Shown here one piece after another: positions 18,060 through 28,685 of a DNA stretch of 64,000 bases. Position 1 is the first letter of the stretch; each line of letters begins with the position of its first letter. Origin of the DNA: UBA940 sp031548515 (lineage in GTDB: Bacteria > Bacteroidota > Bacteroidia > Bacteroidales > Rikenellaceae). The stretch lies in contig JAVBRB010000033.1 in the NCBI GenBank assembly GCA_031548515.1, positions 1 through 64,000 on the forward strand, given 5' to 3'. The position numbers and the translations under genes are program-made. The notes beneath the pieces are model-generated. The model was not told the DNA's origin and did no database searches. It saw nothing but the letters and a program-made list of their open reading frames with translations.

Positions 18060-18326
18060 TTACCCGAGATACTCGGGATGCCTTCGAAGCCACGCACCCG
18101 CAAAGGAGCAAGTCCCTTTGCAGTTATGCCCTTCTGTGCGTGCCCAGTCGTATGTAGCTTTGACGAGAGCCGAACCGATACCTTTGTTTTCCATGTGCCT
18201 CGGCACAATCGTGTGCAGTATATCCACATAGCCGTCGTGGGCATAATATTCAGCGTATGCCGTATGGCCGTCCTCGCAAATCTCGAAACGGCTGCGGTTG
18301 GGCGAATGTATCACTTTATAATCCAT
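18060..18326 (-). CDS. Small GNAT-fold acetyltransferase
   Basis: Protein of 88 residues matching the short GNAT_acetyltr_2 type (PF14542, YidJ/YjdJ-like). It has a central strand-turn-helix with the acetyl-CoA loop HMENKGIGSALVKATYDWAR and the conserved C-terminal CSFAGAWLRRHPEY. The substrate is unknown. The stop codon faces rnhB with only 3 nt between the genes. Confidence 0.85.
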   Translation of the reverse strand: MDYKVIHSPNRSRFEICEDGHTAYAEYYAHDGYVDILHTIVPRHMENKGIGSALVKATYDWARTEGHNCKGTCSFAGAWLRRHPEYLG

Positions 18327-18373
18327 GGGCTGTCTTTGTTTTAGTTATGCATACCGCATATATCAGACCAAAT

Positions 18374-19621
18374 TTAAGACCGGATCTGCCCGTTGCCAGT
18401 GATTATGTATTTATATGTAGTCAGTTCTGGCAGTGCCATCGGGCCGCGGGCGTGGAGTTTCTGGGTGCTGATGCCGATCTCTGCCCCGAACCCGAACTGC
18501 GCTCCGTCGGTAAACGCCGTCGAAACATTGGTGTAGACACACGCCGCATCGATCTGCCTGGCGAACGCCTCAACCACAGCAGGATTCTCGGTAATGATGG
18601 CCTCACTATGCTGCGACGAATATTTCATGATGTGCTCCACCGCTTGGTCGAACGAATCGACCGTCTTTACTGACATTTTGTAGTCCATGAACTCGGTCCC
18701 AAAGCTATCTTCGGCGGCGCGCTGCAACAGGCGGGCCGGATATGCTTTTTCGAGCGCCTGATATGCACGCTCGTCGGCGTAGATTACGACATCTTTTTCG
18801 GCGAGAGGCTGGCAAAGTTCGGGCATGTCGGCAAGGCACGCAGAATGCACCACTAACGTATCCAATGCGTTGCATACGCTCACGCGGCGGGTCTTGGCGT
18901 TGAAAACGACGGCCGCACCCTTGCGGACATCGCCGTCCTTGTCGAAATATGTGTGGCAGATTCCTGCGCCTGTCTCGATGACAGGTACGCGCGAATTGTC
19001 CCTTACGTAGTTTATCAGCGACGACGAGCCGCGCGGTATGATCACGTCTACAGCCCTGACAGCCCCGAGCATTATCTCGGTCGCCTCACGGTCTGCAGGC
19101 AGAAGTGTAACCACATCGGGATTCAGCCCCTCTTCTGCAACCACTTCGCGGATAATCGCAACTATTGTCTCGTTGGACTCACGAGCGTCGCTGCCGCCTT
19201 TCAGCAGGCAGGCGTTGGAGCTTTTGAAACAAAGCGAAAAAACGTCGAAACTTACGTTCGGCCTCGCCTCGTATATCACCCCTATCACTCCGAAAGGAAC
19301 CCTCACCTTGCGAATTTTCATCCCGTTGGGGCGCACCGTTTCCGAAAGCAGTTCTCCCACGGGCGAAGCCAGTCCGGCCACGTTGCGGATATCCGCCGCA
19401 ATGGCTTCCATGCGCTCCTGCGTAAGCATCAGCCGATCGTACATCGGATTCGCCGGATCCATCCGCGCCAAATCCTTGGCGTTCGCCGCCAAAATCTCTG
19501 CCGAACGCCTCACGGCCTCGTCCGCCAAACGTTCCAACACCCTGTTGATAGTATTTCCATCGACAAGCGCAAGTTCCCTGGAGGCCTTCCGGGATTTTTC
19601 AAAAACAGTAGTAAGGTCCAT
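18374..19621 (-). CDS. proA: Gamma-glutamyl phosphate reductase
   Basis: Second enzyme of proline synthesis, reducing glutamyl phosphate with NADPH to glutamate semialdehyde. It is 415 residues when started at the ATG giving MDLTTVFEKS. Diagnostic stretches are GVIGVIYEARPNVSFDV, KGGSDARESN and the catalytic cysteine in ETGAGICHTYFD. It follows proB after 2 nt; a longer upstream frame overlaps proB and is not used. Confidence 0.96.
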   Translation of the reverse strand: MDLTTVFEKSRKASRELALVDGNTINRVLERLADEAVRRSAEILAANAKDLARMDPANPMYDRLMLTQERMEAIAADIRNVAGLASPVGELLSETVRPNGMKIRKVRVPFGVIGVIYEARPNVSFDVFSLCFKSSNACLLKGGSDARESNETIVAIIREVVAEEGLNPDVVTLLPADREATEIMLGAVRAVDVIIPRGSSSLINYVRDNSRVPVIETGAGICHTYFDKDGDVRKGAAVVFNAKTRRVSVCNALDTLVVHSACLADMPELCQPLAEKDVVIYADERAYQALEKAYPARLLQRAAEDSFGTEFMDYKMSVKTVDSFDQAVEHIMKYSSQHSEAIITENPAVVEAFARQIDAACVYTNVSTAFTDGAQFGFGAEIGISTQKLHARGPMALPELTTYKYIITGNGQIRS

Positions 19622-19623
19622 TT

Positions 19624-20715
19624 TTAATATAGGTAGAGATAATCGTAGTGTACGAGAGGTTTGGCGCCTTTTTGGCCGGCGAGGCGGCGTGCGCGTTCGC
19701 TGTCGGTAGAAATACGTCCCACGCCTATTTGCCGCCCATCGGGAGCTACGATGCGCACGATATCGTCCTTCTCGAAATCGCCCTCGATCCGGTCCACTCC
19801 GATCGGGAGCAGGCTGCGGGCATCGTTTGCAGAGAGAGCGTCGCATGCGCCCTGGTTGATGTGGATTTCGCCTTTGGCGAAACCATCGCTGTGGGCTATC
19901 CATTTCTTCACTCCCGAAATAGGTTTTTCCGACGGTACGAAACGGGTGAAAAGAGTGCCGGGACGGCGGTTAACGACATCAGGCAGTATGCCGTCGCACT
20001 TTCCGTTGGCGATAATGACCTCGATGCCTTCCGCAGCGACCTGCCGCGCGATGCGGCTTTTGGTGAGCATTCCTCCGCGTCCGAACTGCGAACGGCTGCT
20101 CTGGATATATCCCGAAAGGTCTTCACCGCCGGGGCGTATCTCTCGTATCAGTTCCGACGAAGGATCCGACGGATTTCCTGTAAAAATACCATCGATATTG
20201 CTCAGTATGATCAGCGAGTCGGCATTCATCATCGTGGAAACCATGCCGCTCAACTCGTCGTTGTCTGTGAACATCAGTTCGGTGACCGAGATCGTATCGT
20301 TTTCGTTTACTATGGGAATGACGCCGTTGGCCAGCATCGTTTCCATACAGTTCTTTTGGTTAAGATAGTAGCGGCGCGTGGAGAGGCTTTCCTTGGTGGT
20401 GAGCACCTGCCCGCAGGCGATTCCGTGGTCGCGGAAAAGATTGTAATAACGGTCTATGAGCTTGATCTGCCCGACGGCAGAGAAGAGTTGGCGCGCCGAG
20501 ACGGGGTCGAGTTTATCCACATGGCTCCCGAGTTCACCCCGCCCGGAAGCCACTGCGCCCGACGAAACCACTATTACCTGCACACCCCCGCGGCGAAGCA
20601 TGGCGACCTGGTCTGCGAGCGACGAAATGCGGGTGACGTCCAGCGTCCCGTCGGCACGGGTCAGCACATTGCTGCCGATTTTGACGACGATGCGCTTGTT
20701 TTTAGGCGGCGTCAT
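19624..20715 (-). CDS. proB: Glutamate 5-kinase with PUA domain
   Basis: First enzyme of proline synthesis and normally its feedback-controlled step. It is 363 residues: an amino-acid kinase domain (about 1-260, VVKIGSNVLT, SSGAVASGR, NENDTIS, GGMLTKSRIA) and a C-terminal PUA domain (about 280-363). Its ATG overlaps the proC stop by 4 nt (ATGA), indicating translational coupling. Confidence 0.96.
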   Translation of the reverse strand: MTPPKNKRIVVKIGSNVLTRADGTLDVTRISSLADQVAMLRRGGVQVIVVSSGAVASGRGELGSHVDKLDPVSARQLFSAVGQIKLIDRYYNLFRDHGIACGQVLTTKESLSTRRYYLNQKNCMETMLANGVIPIVNENDTISVTELMFTDNDELSGMVSTMMNADSLIILSNIDGIFTGNPSDPSSELIREIRPGGEDLSGYIQSSRSQFGRGGMLTKSRIARQVAAEGIEVIIANGKCDGILPDVVNRRPGTLFTRFVPSEKPISGVKKWIAHSDGFAKGEIHINQGACDALSANDARSLLPIGVDRIEGDFEKDDIVRIVAPDGRQIGVGRISTDSERARRLAGQKGAKPLVHYDYLYLY

Positions 20716-21524
20716 TTATTATCTTTACAACTCTCGCGGATGCCGCTTATAACGGATGCCGAAAATCCGCGTTCCTCCATTGCGTTAAGCCCCCTGATGG
20801 TGTATCCTCCGGGAGATGAAACGCGGTCTATTTCGACTTCGGGATGGTTGCCGCTCTCCATAAGCAGGTCCACGGCCCCCTTCAGCGTTTGTATGACTAT
20901 TTCCCGTGCCTCGTTCGCACTGAAACCGACCTCGATGCCTCCTTCCATGACAGCCCTTATGTAACGCATCGCATAGGCGATACCGCACGAACCCAGCGAC
21001 ATCGCAGCCGGAAGCAGTTTCTCGGGAACGACCATAGTACGTCCCATTTCGCCAAAAATGGTTTCGGCAAGTTTTATCTGTGCTTTGGTAGCATTCTGCT
21101 CTGCTATGAACGTCATGCTCTCCCCAACCAGTACGGCCGTATTGGGCATCACGCGGAACTGTATCGGCTTGATGTTCTTGACTCCCTGGAACAGGTAGTG
21201 GTTGAGTTGGTCGAAAGTAACCCCGGCCACCACCGAAAACAGTATTTGGTGACGATAATCTATCAGGTCCCTGATCTCGGAAATTACCTCTTCCGCAAGA
21301 TTGGGTTTGACCGCAAGTATCAGTATGTCCGCCCCGGCGATAGGCTTTCGCAAATCGGCTGTAAGATTGAACGGCATACCCGTTTTGCGCATTCTTTCGA
21401 GTGCCGCCGGATTCGGATCGATACAGGTAATATCCTCAGCATTAAGCGTTGTACCTTTTGCAAGTCCGCAGGCTATGGCCGATCCCATATTGCCGGCGCC
21501 GATGATAGTTGCCTTCATTGCCAT
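20712..21524 (-). CDS. proC: Pyrroline-5-carboxylate reductase
   Basis: Last enzyme of proline synthesis, 270 residues. The Rossmann motif is IIGAGNMGSAIACGL at the N-terminus; VMPNTAVLVGESMT and the C-terminal SPGGYTIRGL are diagnostic. An in-frame ATG two codons downstream is an alternative start. It is the first gene of a complete proC-proB-proA operon. Confidence 0.95.
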   Translation of the reverse strand: MAMKATIIGAGNMGSAIACGLAKGTTLNAEDITCIDPNPAALERMRKTGMPFNLTADLRKPIAGADILILAVKPNLAEEVISEIRDLIDYRHQILFSVVAGVTFDQLNHYLFQGVKNIKPIQFRVMPNTAVLVGESMTFIAEQNATKAQIKLAETIFGEMGRTMVVPEKLLPAAMSLGSCGIAYAMRYIRAVMEGGIEVGFSANEAREIVIQTLKGAVDLLMESGNHPEVEIDRVSSPGGYTIRGLNAMEERGFSASVISGIRESCKDNK

Positions 21525-21836
21525 AATTAACGTGTGTTTGAGATAATAAAAAACCTACTTATCTCCCTTCATATATGTTCATTATTCTCATTTCCCGTGT
21601 CCAAAATACACGCCGCCGGCTTTCAAAAGCCTTCATCACCGTGTGGTCATCCCTCTCAAAAATATTGAAAGGCGTTGTCGCGCCCGTGGCCGCTCCTTAT
21701 GTTTCGTATTCGGTTTAACGACCCCTTATATAAATGGCAAAGTTAACAGATTCCGCGCAAAAACGAAATATAACCGATAAAATAAGGCTTCTGCCGCCCG
21801 GATTTTATATAGTTCCCTTTCCCGGCTTTCCTCAAC

Positions 21837-21880
21837 ACGCCGCTTCACAGCAATGCCGGGCTTCGGTCGGTGATTATTCG
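21837..21880. repeat. Structured repeat family III, copy A
   Basis: 41 of 44 bases match copy B at 21918-21961. It ends GATTATTCG but the following closing hairpin arm seen in other copies is lost or degenerate. Confidence 0.75.
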
Positions 21881-21917
21881 CCGCTTAAAACAATTACCGC
21901 CCTCGCATTTCCCCGCA

Positions 21918-21980
21918 ACGCCGCTTCGCAGCGATGCCGGGCTTCAGTCGGTGATTATTCGTTCCCATGCAACGAATAAT
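21918..21980. repeat. Structured repeat family III, copy B
   Basis: The 44-nt shared block is followed by a perfect 10-bp hairpin, ATTATTCGTT (21954-21963) with AACGAATAAT (21971-21980). Related copies at 23905-23979 and 28960-29026 keep the ATTATT/AATAAT ends while the inner stem bases differ and still pair. Confidence 0.75.
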
Positions 21981-21993
21981 TCAATTTTTTTAA

Positions 21994-22001
21994 TAACTTT
22001 G
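21994..22001 (+). promoter_or_regulatory. -7 element of eno
   Basis: TAACTTTG is an exact TAnnTTTG, 60 nt upstream of the eno ATG. No TTTG is present at the -33 distance. Confidence 0.6.
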
Positions 22002-22061
22002 CGATTCGGGAAATTGTCTAAATCAAATTACGAAATATTAATCGTTAAAAACACAAAGACC

Positions 22062-23366
<1,305 letters not shown>

Positions 23367-23386
23367 TTCGCGAAATATATCAAGTG

Positions 23387-23414
23387 AAAGCGGGGCTGAT
23401 TTGGCCCCGCTTTT
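23387..23414 (+). terminator. Terminator after eno
   Basis: Perfect 10-bp stem AAAGCGGGGC/GCCCCGCTTT with a short loop and a T-run, 20 nt after the stop codon. Confidence 0.85.
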
Positions 23415-23449
23415 GCATTTATGCATTACGGATATAAAGCGCGCAAGGC

Positions 23450-23887
23450 ATGAGAAAATTATTTGCATTTATAATAATTCCGCTGATTCTGTCGGCCTGT
23501 GTCAGAACACACCGGGGTGATCCCTATGTGCCCTCGATAGAGGGTTCGTGGCTTGTAACCGAGCTGATCATTACGGCCACGGGGGACGATGCAGATGAAG
23601 CCGAAGCGATCATGCGTGACATTTTCGACGGATGGGACGGATTCACGCTCATATTCAATCCCGACAATACCGTCGTGATCCCAGAAGGCACGGAACTATA
23701 CAGCCTGACGGATTATGACCTGTGGATCATTACGATGAGCATGGCACACGTCGAATTCACAGTCAATACGCTGACCGACATCGAAATGGAACTGACATGC
23801 AATGCTCTCACCGGGATAGGAGAACCGGTGTCGTTCCCGTCCGGCACGACGTCGCTCCAACTGTACCTGCATGCCGAGAGGCAATAA
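23450..23887 (+). CDS. Small lipoprotein of unknown function
   Basis: Predicted lipoprotein of 145 residues; the signal peptide ends with the lipobox LSAC at Cys17. The mature part begins with a short linker and IEGSWLVTELIIT, a pattern seen at the start of lipocalin-like domains, followed by about seven beta-strand-like segments. It is the first of three small lipoproteins in a row, each with a GSW/GAW/GTW-like first strand. It lacks the EGTYSIDGNKL-type strand of the next two, so it is at most a distant relative. Confidence 0.7.
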   Translation: MRKLFAFIIIPLILSACVRTHRGDPYVPSIEGSWLVTELIITATGDDADEAEAIMRDIFDGWDGFTLIFNPDNTVVIPEGTELYSLTDYDLWIITMSMAHVEFTVNTLTDIEMELTCNALTGIGEPVSFPSGTTSLQLYLHAERQ

Positions 23888-23904
23888 CCCCTGCTGAAAT
23901 AACC

Positions 23905-23979
23905 TTCCCCGCTTTACTCCTGCGTGTTGCCGGCAGTTCTGCCGGAGCTTGATGGGCGATTATTTGCCGCACAAATAAT
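23905..23979. repeat. Structured repeat family III, copy C
   Basis: Contains a perfect CCGGCAG/CTGCCGG hairpin (23930-23945) and the family-typical end hairpin ATTATTTG (23959-23966) with CAAATAAT (23972-23979). It lies between two lipoprotein genes. Confidence 0.65.
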
Positions 23980-24057
23980 TCCGGCAAAACTGTTGGATAT
24001 TTTCGGCAATAAAACTACTTTTGCTAATAGAGTGCCCGTTCCTTAAATCGATTCCCG

Positions 24058-24516
24058 ATGAAAAAGATCCTGTTGCCGCTTTCCGTATGCGCCCTCCTTT
24101 TCGGGTGCAAGCCCGATCCGGCGAAATACTCGGACCTGATAATCGGCGCATGGGAAGTCAAAACCACGACTCCCACTATATCGGGCGTTACGGGCGAAAA
24201 ATACACCGTGGTAAAGGAGCTATGCGAAAAATACGACCGGACGGGCGAGATTTTCGAATTCAAGGCGGGAAACATATTCACCGGCCCGGAGATTGAAGGG
24301 ACTTATTCCATAGACGGCAACAAACTGCGGATAATGCCTGAAGGAGAGGACGCGCTGAATTTCACCATCCTCAATCTCAGTTACCGCTCGGCCGTCGTAA
24401 CTTACGATCTGTTGGAGGAGACGCCTGCGCTCACTGTAGGTCTTCCGGAATTAACGCAATGCTTCGTAACGGTCACGGCGGTTAAAAGAAAGAAACCGCA
24501 GCAATCCGCAGAATGA
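24058..24516 (+). CDS. Lipocalin-like lipoprotein
   Basis: Predicted lipoprotein of 152 residues with lipobox LFGC. The mature part (IIGAWEVKTT, then IFEFKAGNIFTGPEIEGTYS, IDGNKLRIMP) matches the strand order of Bacteroidota lipocalin-like lipoproteins. The ligand is unknown. It resembles the next gene (IIGAW versus ILGTW; SIDGNKLRI versus YISGNKLTI) and is probably a tandem paralogue. Confidence 0.75.
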   Translation: MKKILLPLSVCALLFGCKPDPAKYSDLIIGAWEVKTTTPTISGVTGEKYTVVKELCEKYDRTGEIFEFKAGNIFTGPEIEGTYSIDGNKLRIMPEGEDALNFTILNLSYRSAVVTYDLLEETPALTVGLPELTQCFVTVTAVKRKKPQQSAE

Positions 24517-24564
24517 CGTTTTACGCAAAAAGACCCATATTAACCCTATCAAAACATTTGCGCT

Positions 24565-25050
24565 ATGAAAAAATTACTGCTTTTACTCGCCCTTCCGCTC
24601 GTTTTTGCTGCATGCAACAAAGAGAAGGGAGATTTCGGCGATTACCCTTCCCTGATTCTGGGAACATGGCTGGTCAACGACGTTGACATCAATCTGGAAG
24701 CCCCGACTCTGCCGGCCGAAGCCAAGACGGCGCTGAATGAATTGATAACCGGAGAGATGGACTATGACGGCGCAACGATGGAGTTCAAGACCAACAATAT
24801 CGTTACGGACAGCGACGGCGACGGGAACTACTATATCTCGGGCAACAAGCTGACGATAGTTCCGGGAGGCGGAAGCGTCGACGATGAAGAGGCAATGCCC
24901 TTCACTATCAAAACCCTCAATAAATCCGAACTCGTCATCGTTTTAGATGTACTGCCGATGCTGAGCGCGATGGCCGATGACGAAGATTTCGCTGAGATTG
25001 CGCCCTTCATCGACAAGTTCGAGATAACAATGACCGGCAGCAGGCAGTAA
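24565..25050 (+). CDS. Lipocalin-like lipoprotein
   Basis: Predicted lipoprotein of 161 residues, lipobox FAAC. The strand pattern is ILGTWLVNDVDI, MEFKTNNIV, YYISGNKLTIVPGG and a C-terminal DKFEITMTGSRQ. It follows its paralogue after 48 nt and is closed by a terminator shared with asd. The region around residues 55-70 and 125-145 is acidic. Confidence 0.75.
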   Translation: MKKLLLLLALPLVFAACNKEKGDFGDYPSLILGTWLVNDVDINLEAPTLPAEAKTALNELITGEMDYDGATMEFKTNNIVTDSDGDGNYYISGNKLTIVPGGGSVDDEEAMPFTIKTLNKSELVIVLDVLPMLSAMADDEDFAEIAPFIDKFEITMTGSRQ

Positions 25051-25070
25051 CTCCGCCGCTTCGGGAATAA

Positions 25071-25102
25071 AAAAACGGAGGCCGTGTGTGGTCTCCGTTT
25101 TT
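25071..25102. terminator. Bidirectional terminator
   Basis: The stem ACGGAGGCC/GGTCTCCGT (one G-T pair) is flanked by an A-run and a T-run, between convergent lipoprotein and asd genes. Confidence 0.8.
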
Positions 25103-25120
25103 GTTTCGGACCGGCACCTT

Positions 25121-26131
25121 TTATTTAATGTGCCCGTTATTAATAAGGTATTCGGCGATCTGGACGGCGTTCAGCGCCGCGCCCTTGCGGATCTGGTCGC
25201 TCACGCACCAGAACGTCAGTCCGTTGGGGTTGGCGATGTCGGCACGGATACGTCCTACATAAACGTCATCCACTCCCGCAAGGAACAGTGGCATCGGATA
25301 TTTCTTCTCGGCCGGTTCATCCAACACGGTGATACCTTTGAAGTTTTCGAAAGCCGCGCGCGCTTCGGCAGGCGAAACCGGACGTTCGGTCTCCACCCAT
25401 ACGCTTTCCGAATGTGCCCTCATAACTGGAACACGAACGCACATAGCACTCACCGCGACGTCCGAATGCATGATCTTGCGCGTCTCGTTGAACATCTTCA
25501 TTTCCTCCTTGGTGTATCCGTTGTCAGTGAAAACGTCGACCTGTGGGATTACGTTGAACGCCAACTGGTAAGCGAATTTGCTTACAGTCGGCTCTTTGCC
25601 TTCGCACAGCTGTCTGGTCTGCTCCTCCAGTTCATCCATCGCGGCAGCGCCGGCACCGCTGGCAGCCTGATAGCTCGATACATGGACGCGCCTGATGTGC
25701 GACAGGTTCTCGATGGCCTGCAACGCGACTACCATCTGGATGGTGGTGCAGTTCGGGTTTGCGATCACCCTGCGGGGAGGATTCACGGCATCGGCCGCAT
25801 TGACTTCGGGCACCACCAGGGGCACGTCTTCGTCCATACGGAACGCGCTGGAATTGTCTATCATCACCGCGCCGAATTTCGTTATATCTTTCTCAAACTC
25901 TTTAGATGTCCCCGCACCGGCGCTGGTGAACACAATGTCGATACCTTTGAAATCGTCCCCGTGTTTCAGAAGCTGTACCTTTACCTTTTTACCGCGGAAT
26001 TCGTATTCACGGCCCGCGCTGCGTTCCGATCCGAACAACAAAAGTTCGTCGCACGGGAAATTACGCTCCTGAAGAATGCGCAGAAATTCCTGCCCCACCG
26101 CTCCACTTGCACCTACAATAGCTGCTCTCAT
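25121..26131 (-). CDS. asd: Aspartate-semialdehyde dehydrogenase
   Basis: Reduces aspartyl phosphate to the semialdehyde, the branch point to lysine/diaminopimelate and to homoserine; it acts between the two activities of ThrA at 3822-6275. It is 336 residues: NADP motif VGASGAVGQEF, catalytic cysteine in ANPNCTTIQM, and SSYQAASGAGAAAMDEL. A perfect -7 element lies 34 nt upstream. Confidence 0.96.
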   Translation of the reverse strand: MRAAIVGASGAVGQEFLRILQERNFPCDELLLFGSERSAGREYEFRGKKVKVQLLKHGDDFKGIDIVFTSAGAGTSKEFEKDITKFGAVMIDNSSAFRMDEDVPLVVPEVNAADAVNPPRRVIANPNCTTIQMVVALQAIENLSHIRRVHVSSYQAASGAGAAAMDELEEQTRQLCEGKEPTVSKFAYQLAFNVIPQVDVFTDNGYTKEEMKMFNETRKIMHSDVAVSAMCVRVPVMRAHSESVWVETERPVSPAEARAAFENFKGITVLDEPAEKKYPMPLFLAGVDDVYVGRIRADIANPNGLTFWCVSDQIRKGAALNAVQIAEYLINNGHIK

Positions 26132-26165
26132 GTCTCTATTATATCCTTAAAGATTATTTACGGTA

Positions 26166-26173
26166 CAAAAATA
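26166..26173 (-). promoter_or_regulatory. -7 element of asd
   Basis: The leftward strand reads TATTTTTG, an exact TAnnTTTG, within an AT-rich spacer between asd and the penicillin-binding protein gene. No matching TTTG -33 was found. Confidence 0.5.
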
Positions 26174-26218
26174 TATAACTAATTTGTAATTTAACAGTTT
26201 GAATGATATTTCAACAAA

Positions 26219-28600
26219 TTAGTCGAAAAATTCATCCGTTTTAACAGAATCCACAGCTGCAGGCATATCGTTGTAGTCGCCACAGTTATACATGACCGCT
26301 CCCGGCGGCACGTCAAATATATCGGCAGGCCGCACACCAAGTTTAGGGTCGGCGTATACGCGCTTCATGAACTCCCCGTAAATCGGCAGTGCGATCACAG
26401 ACCCTTCGCCGGCCGTACGCGGATGCACGCTTTGGTCCTCACCGCCTACCCACACTCCGGCGACCAGCTTCGGAGTGACGCCCATGAACCAAGCGTCGCG
26501 GTTTTCCTGAGATGTCCCGGTCTTGCCGCCTATCTGCCCGGTGAATCCGTACATCCACCGCAGTTTGTTACCGGTTCCGGCGTTAACGACCTCCTGCAGC
26601 ACCTGCAGCGTAGTAAAAGCAGTCTGTTCACTGATGGCATCACGCGTTTCCGGAAGGAATGAGGCTATCAGGTTGCCTTGCCTGTCCTCAATTCGCGTCA
26701 CGAATATCGGTTCAGTGTTGACCCCCTTATTGGCGAAGGTCGTGTAAGCCCCCACCAACTCGAACAGCGATACGTCCATAGTGCCGAGCGCTAAGGCGTG
26801 AACCGGGTCGATATAACTGCGGATACCCATATTGTGCAGGAAATCTGCCACAGCTTCAGGTGATTTGGCCTGCTTCATTATCCACGCCGTATAGTTGTTG
26901 CGGCTATGGGCCAGTCCCCACTTCAACGGATGCATCACGCCGTCATACTCTATCCGGCTGGCCTCCTTGGGCGACCACGGCTCCCTGGAGTAGGTTTCGA
27001 TGGTAACCGGAAGATTGGGTACCGGCGTGCACGGGTCGATGCCCAGATGATTGAAAGCGAACGTATATACGAATGGTTTTATGGTCGAACCGCATTGGCG
27101 CTTGCCCTGTTTCGCGTTGTCATACTTGAAATATTTGAAATTCGGACCGCCTACATAGGCCTTCACATGCCCCGTCTGCGGTTCTATGGCTATGAACGAC
27201 GCCCTCATTATCTTTTTGTGGTGGAGAATGGAGTCGCGGGGCGTCAGCACCGTGTCCCTTTCGCCGCCGAACGTAAAGACCTTCATCTGGATCGGGGTAT
27301 CGAACGCCGCTTCAATCTCTGTTTTCGTCGCGCCCGCATTTTCCATTTCCCGGTAGCGGTCGGAATAACGCATCGCATTCGCAACGAGAGTGTTTATCTG
27401 TTCCTTACTCTGCCCCTGGAAAACGACTCCCGTGCGTTTGAACTGCGCATCCATGTAGGGCTGCACCTCGTTTTTCATCCTCTCCTGCACAGCCTCCTCG
27501 GCATAGCGCTGCATCGAAGAATTGACGGTGGTGTATATCTTCAGGCCGTCGCGATAAATATTGTAGGGTGTTCCGTCGGCCTTCGTGTTCTTGTGGCACC
27601 AGCCGTATATGGGATTGGTTTCCCAACGGTGGAGTTCGTACTGGTAGTCATAATCGTTATTATACTGCCTCCGGGTAGGTTTTTCGGCCTGCATCACAAG
27701 GCGCAGCATCTCGCGGAAATAAGTTCCCGTCCCTTCGTTATGCGACACCGGCTTATAATTCAATTCTATGGGCAGGGCCGCCAGTGAATCGTACTGCGCA
27801 TCGGTAAGGTATCCCACTTTTTCCATACGCCGCATCACGGTATTGCGCCTTGCGAGCGCCCTTTCGGGATTGCGCACCGGACTGTACCATGTGGGGGCGT
27901 TCACTACGCCCACAAGCATAGCAGACTCCTGCACGTTGAGTTCAGCCGGGGATTTATCGAAAAAAGTGTGGGCCGCCGACTTTATCCCGTATGCATTGCT
28001 GCCATAGGGCACGATGTTGAGGTACATCGCAATGATCTCCTCCTTGGTGTAGTTATATTCCAGCTTCAGGGCCGTTATCCATTCTTTGAGTTTGTCGGTC
28101 ACGATCCACCCCTTGCGTTCGAAAAGGTTCTTGGCCAGTTGCTGGGTAATGGTGCTGCCGCCGCCCTGTTTCTGCCCCATTCCGACCGTTTTCAGCGCGA
28201 CGCGCCCGAGCGAGATGAAATCTATGCCCGAATGGCCGTAAAAACGCACGTCCTCGGTAGATACCAGAGCTGCGACAAGATCGGTCGAAAGATCTTCGTA
28301 ACTGACATAAGTGCGGTTCTGGACAAAGAACGTTCCTATAAGTTTGCCGTCCTCCGAGATTATTTCGGTGGCAATGTTGCTTTTGGGATTTTCGAGTTCC
28401 TCGAAAGTCGGGAGTTTGCCGAACACGCCGATGGCCGTCAGCAGCAGCAGGAACAGCAGCAGGGCGAACGGAGCCGCCACAATTATCCAGAAATTGCGGA
28501 CGGCTTTTGGGGTGGAGAGCCGCTCATAGAGCGTCTGTTCCGTATTTTGCGGTTTTCTCCCGGAAGGTTTTTTTCCCGGCGCGGGCCTGTGTGTCGCCAT
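26219..28600 (-). CDS. mrcA: Class A penicillin-binding protein 1A
   Basis: Bifunctional peptidoglycan synthase of 793 residues, anchored by one transmembrane segment (about 37-62) after a basic cytoplasmic tail. The GT51 glycosyltransferase domain has EDVRFYGHSGID with its catalytic Glu and GGSTITQQLAKNLF. The transpeptidase domain has the serine in CGSTIKPFVY, SRN, and GKTGTSQENRD. It would polymerise and cross-link glycan strands at the outer face of the inner membrane. Symbol by family; PbpF/PonA names are also used. Confidence 0.92.
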   Translation of the reverse strand: MATHRPAPGKKPSGRKPQNTEQTLYERLSTPKAVRNFWIIVAAPFALLLFLLLLTAIGVFGKLPTFEELENPKSNIATEIISEDGKLIGTFFVQNRTYVSYEDLSTDLVAALVSTEDVRFYGHSGIDFISLGRVALKTVGMGQKQGGGSTITQQLAKNLFERKGWIVTDKLKEWITALKLEYNYTKEEIIAMYLNIVPYGSNAYGIKSAAHTFFDKSPAELNVQESAMLVGVVNAPTWYSPVRNPERALARRNTVMRRMEKVGYLTDAQYDSLAALPIELNYKPVSHNEGTGTYFREMLRLVMQAEKPTRRQYNNDYDYQYELHRWETNPIYGWCHKNTKADGTPYNIYRDGLKIYTTVNSSMQRYAEEAVQERMKNEVQPYMDAQFKRTGVVFQGQSKEQINTLVANAMRYSDRYREMENAGATKTEIEAAFDTPIQMKVFTFGGERDTVLTPRDSILHHKKIMRASFIAIEPQTGHVKAYVGGPNFKYFKYDNAKQGKRQCGSTIKPFVYTFAFNHLGIDPCTPVPNLPVTIETYSREPWSPKEASRIEYDGVMHPLKWGLAHSRNNYTAWIMKQAKSPEAVADFLHNMGIRSYIDPVHALALGTMDVSLFELVGAYTTFANKGVNTEPIFVTRIEDRQGNLIASFLPETRDAISEQTAFTTLQVLQEVVNAGTGNKLRWMYGFTGQIGGKTGTSQENRDAWFMGVTPKLVAGVWVGGEDQSVHPRTAGEGSVIALPIYGEFMKRVYADPKLGVRPADIFDVPPGAVMYNCGDYNDMPAAVDSVKTDEFFD

Positions 28601-28642
28601 AGCGGTTCTTGTTTAACTCGACAAATAGAGTGAAAGCCGAGC

Positions 28643-28667
28643 GCAATGAAAAATAAATTTTCATTGC
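28643..28667. repeat. Perfect 10-bp inverted repeat upstream of PBP gene
   Basis: GCAATGAAAA pairs with TTTTCATTGC around a 5-nt spacer. It lies 43 nt before the PBP gene start, in the promoter or leader region, so it may be an operator. Confidence 0.5.
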
Positions 28668-28685
28668 CGAGGCGCATCCTATATT

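Larger units (their letters stand above)
21525..22061. other. Intergenic region with direct repeats
   Basis: About 540 bases between divergent proC and eno. It contains two 44-nt near-identical direct repeats (family III) at 21837-21880 and 21918-21961, and the eno promoter. A short rightward open frame through the repeats has no coding character. The part from 21525 to 21730 shows nothing clear. Confidence 0.6.

Noticed and set aside
19648..20964. Long open frame opposite proB and proC (438 codons)
   Set aside because: Antisense to two conserved genes, His/Arg-rich translation without a domain.
21837..21961. Two direct repeats as a possible CRISPR array
   Set aside because: Only two copies with a spacer of different character, no cas genes, and related degenerate copies elsewhere with a hairpin layout.
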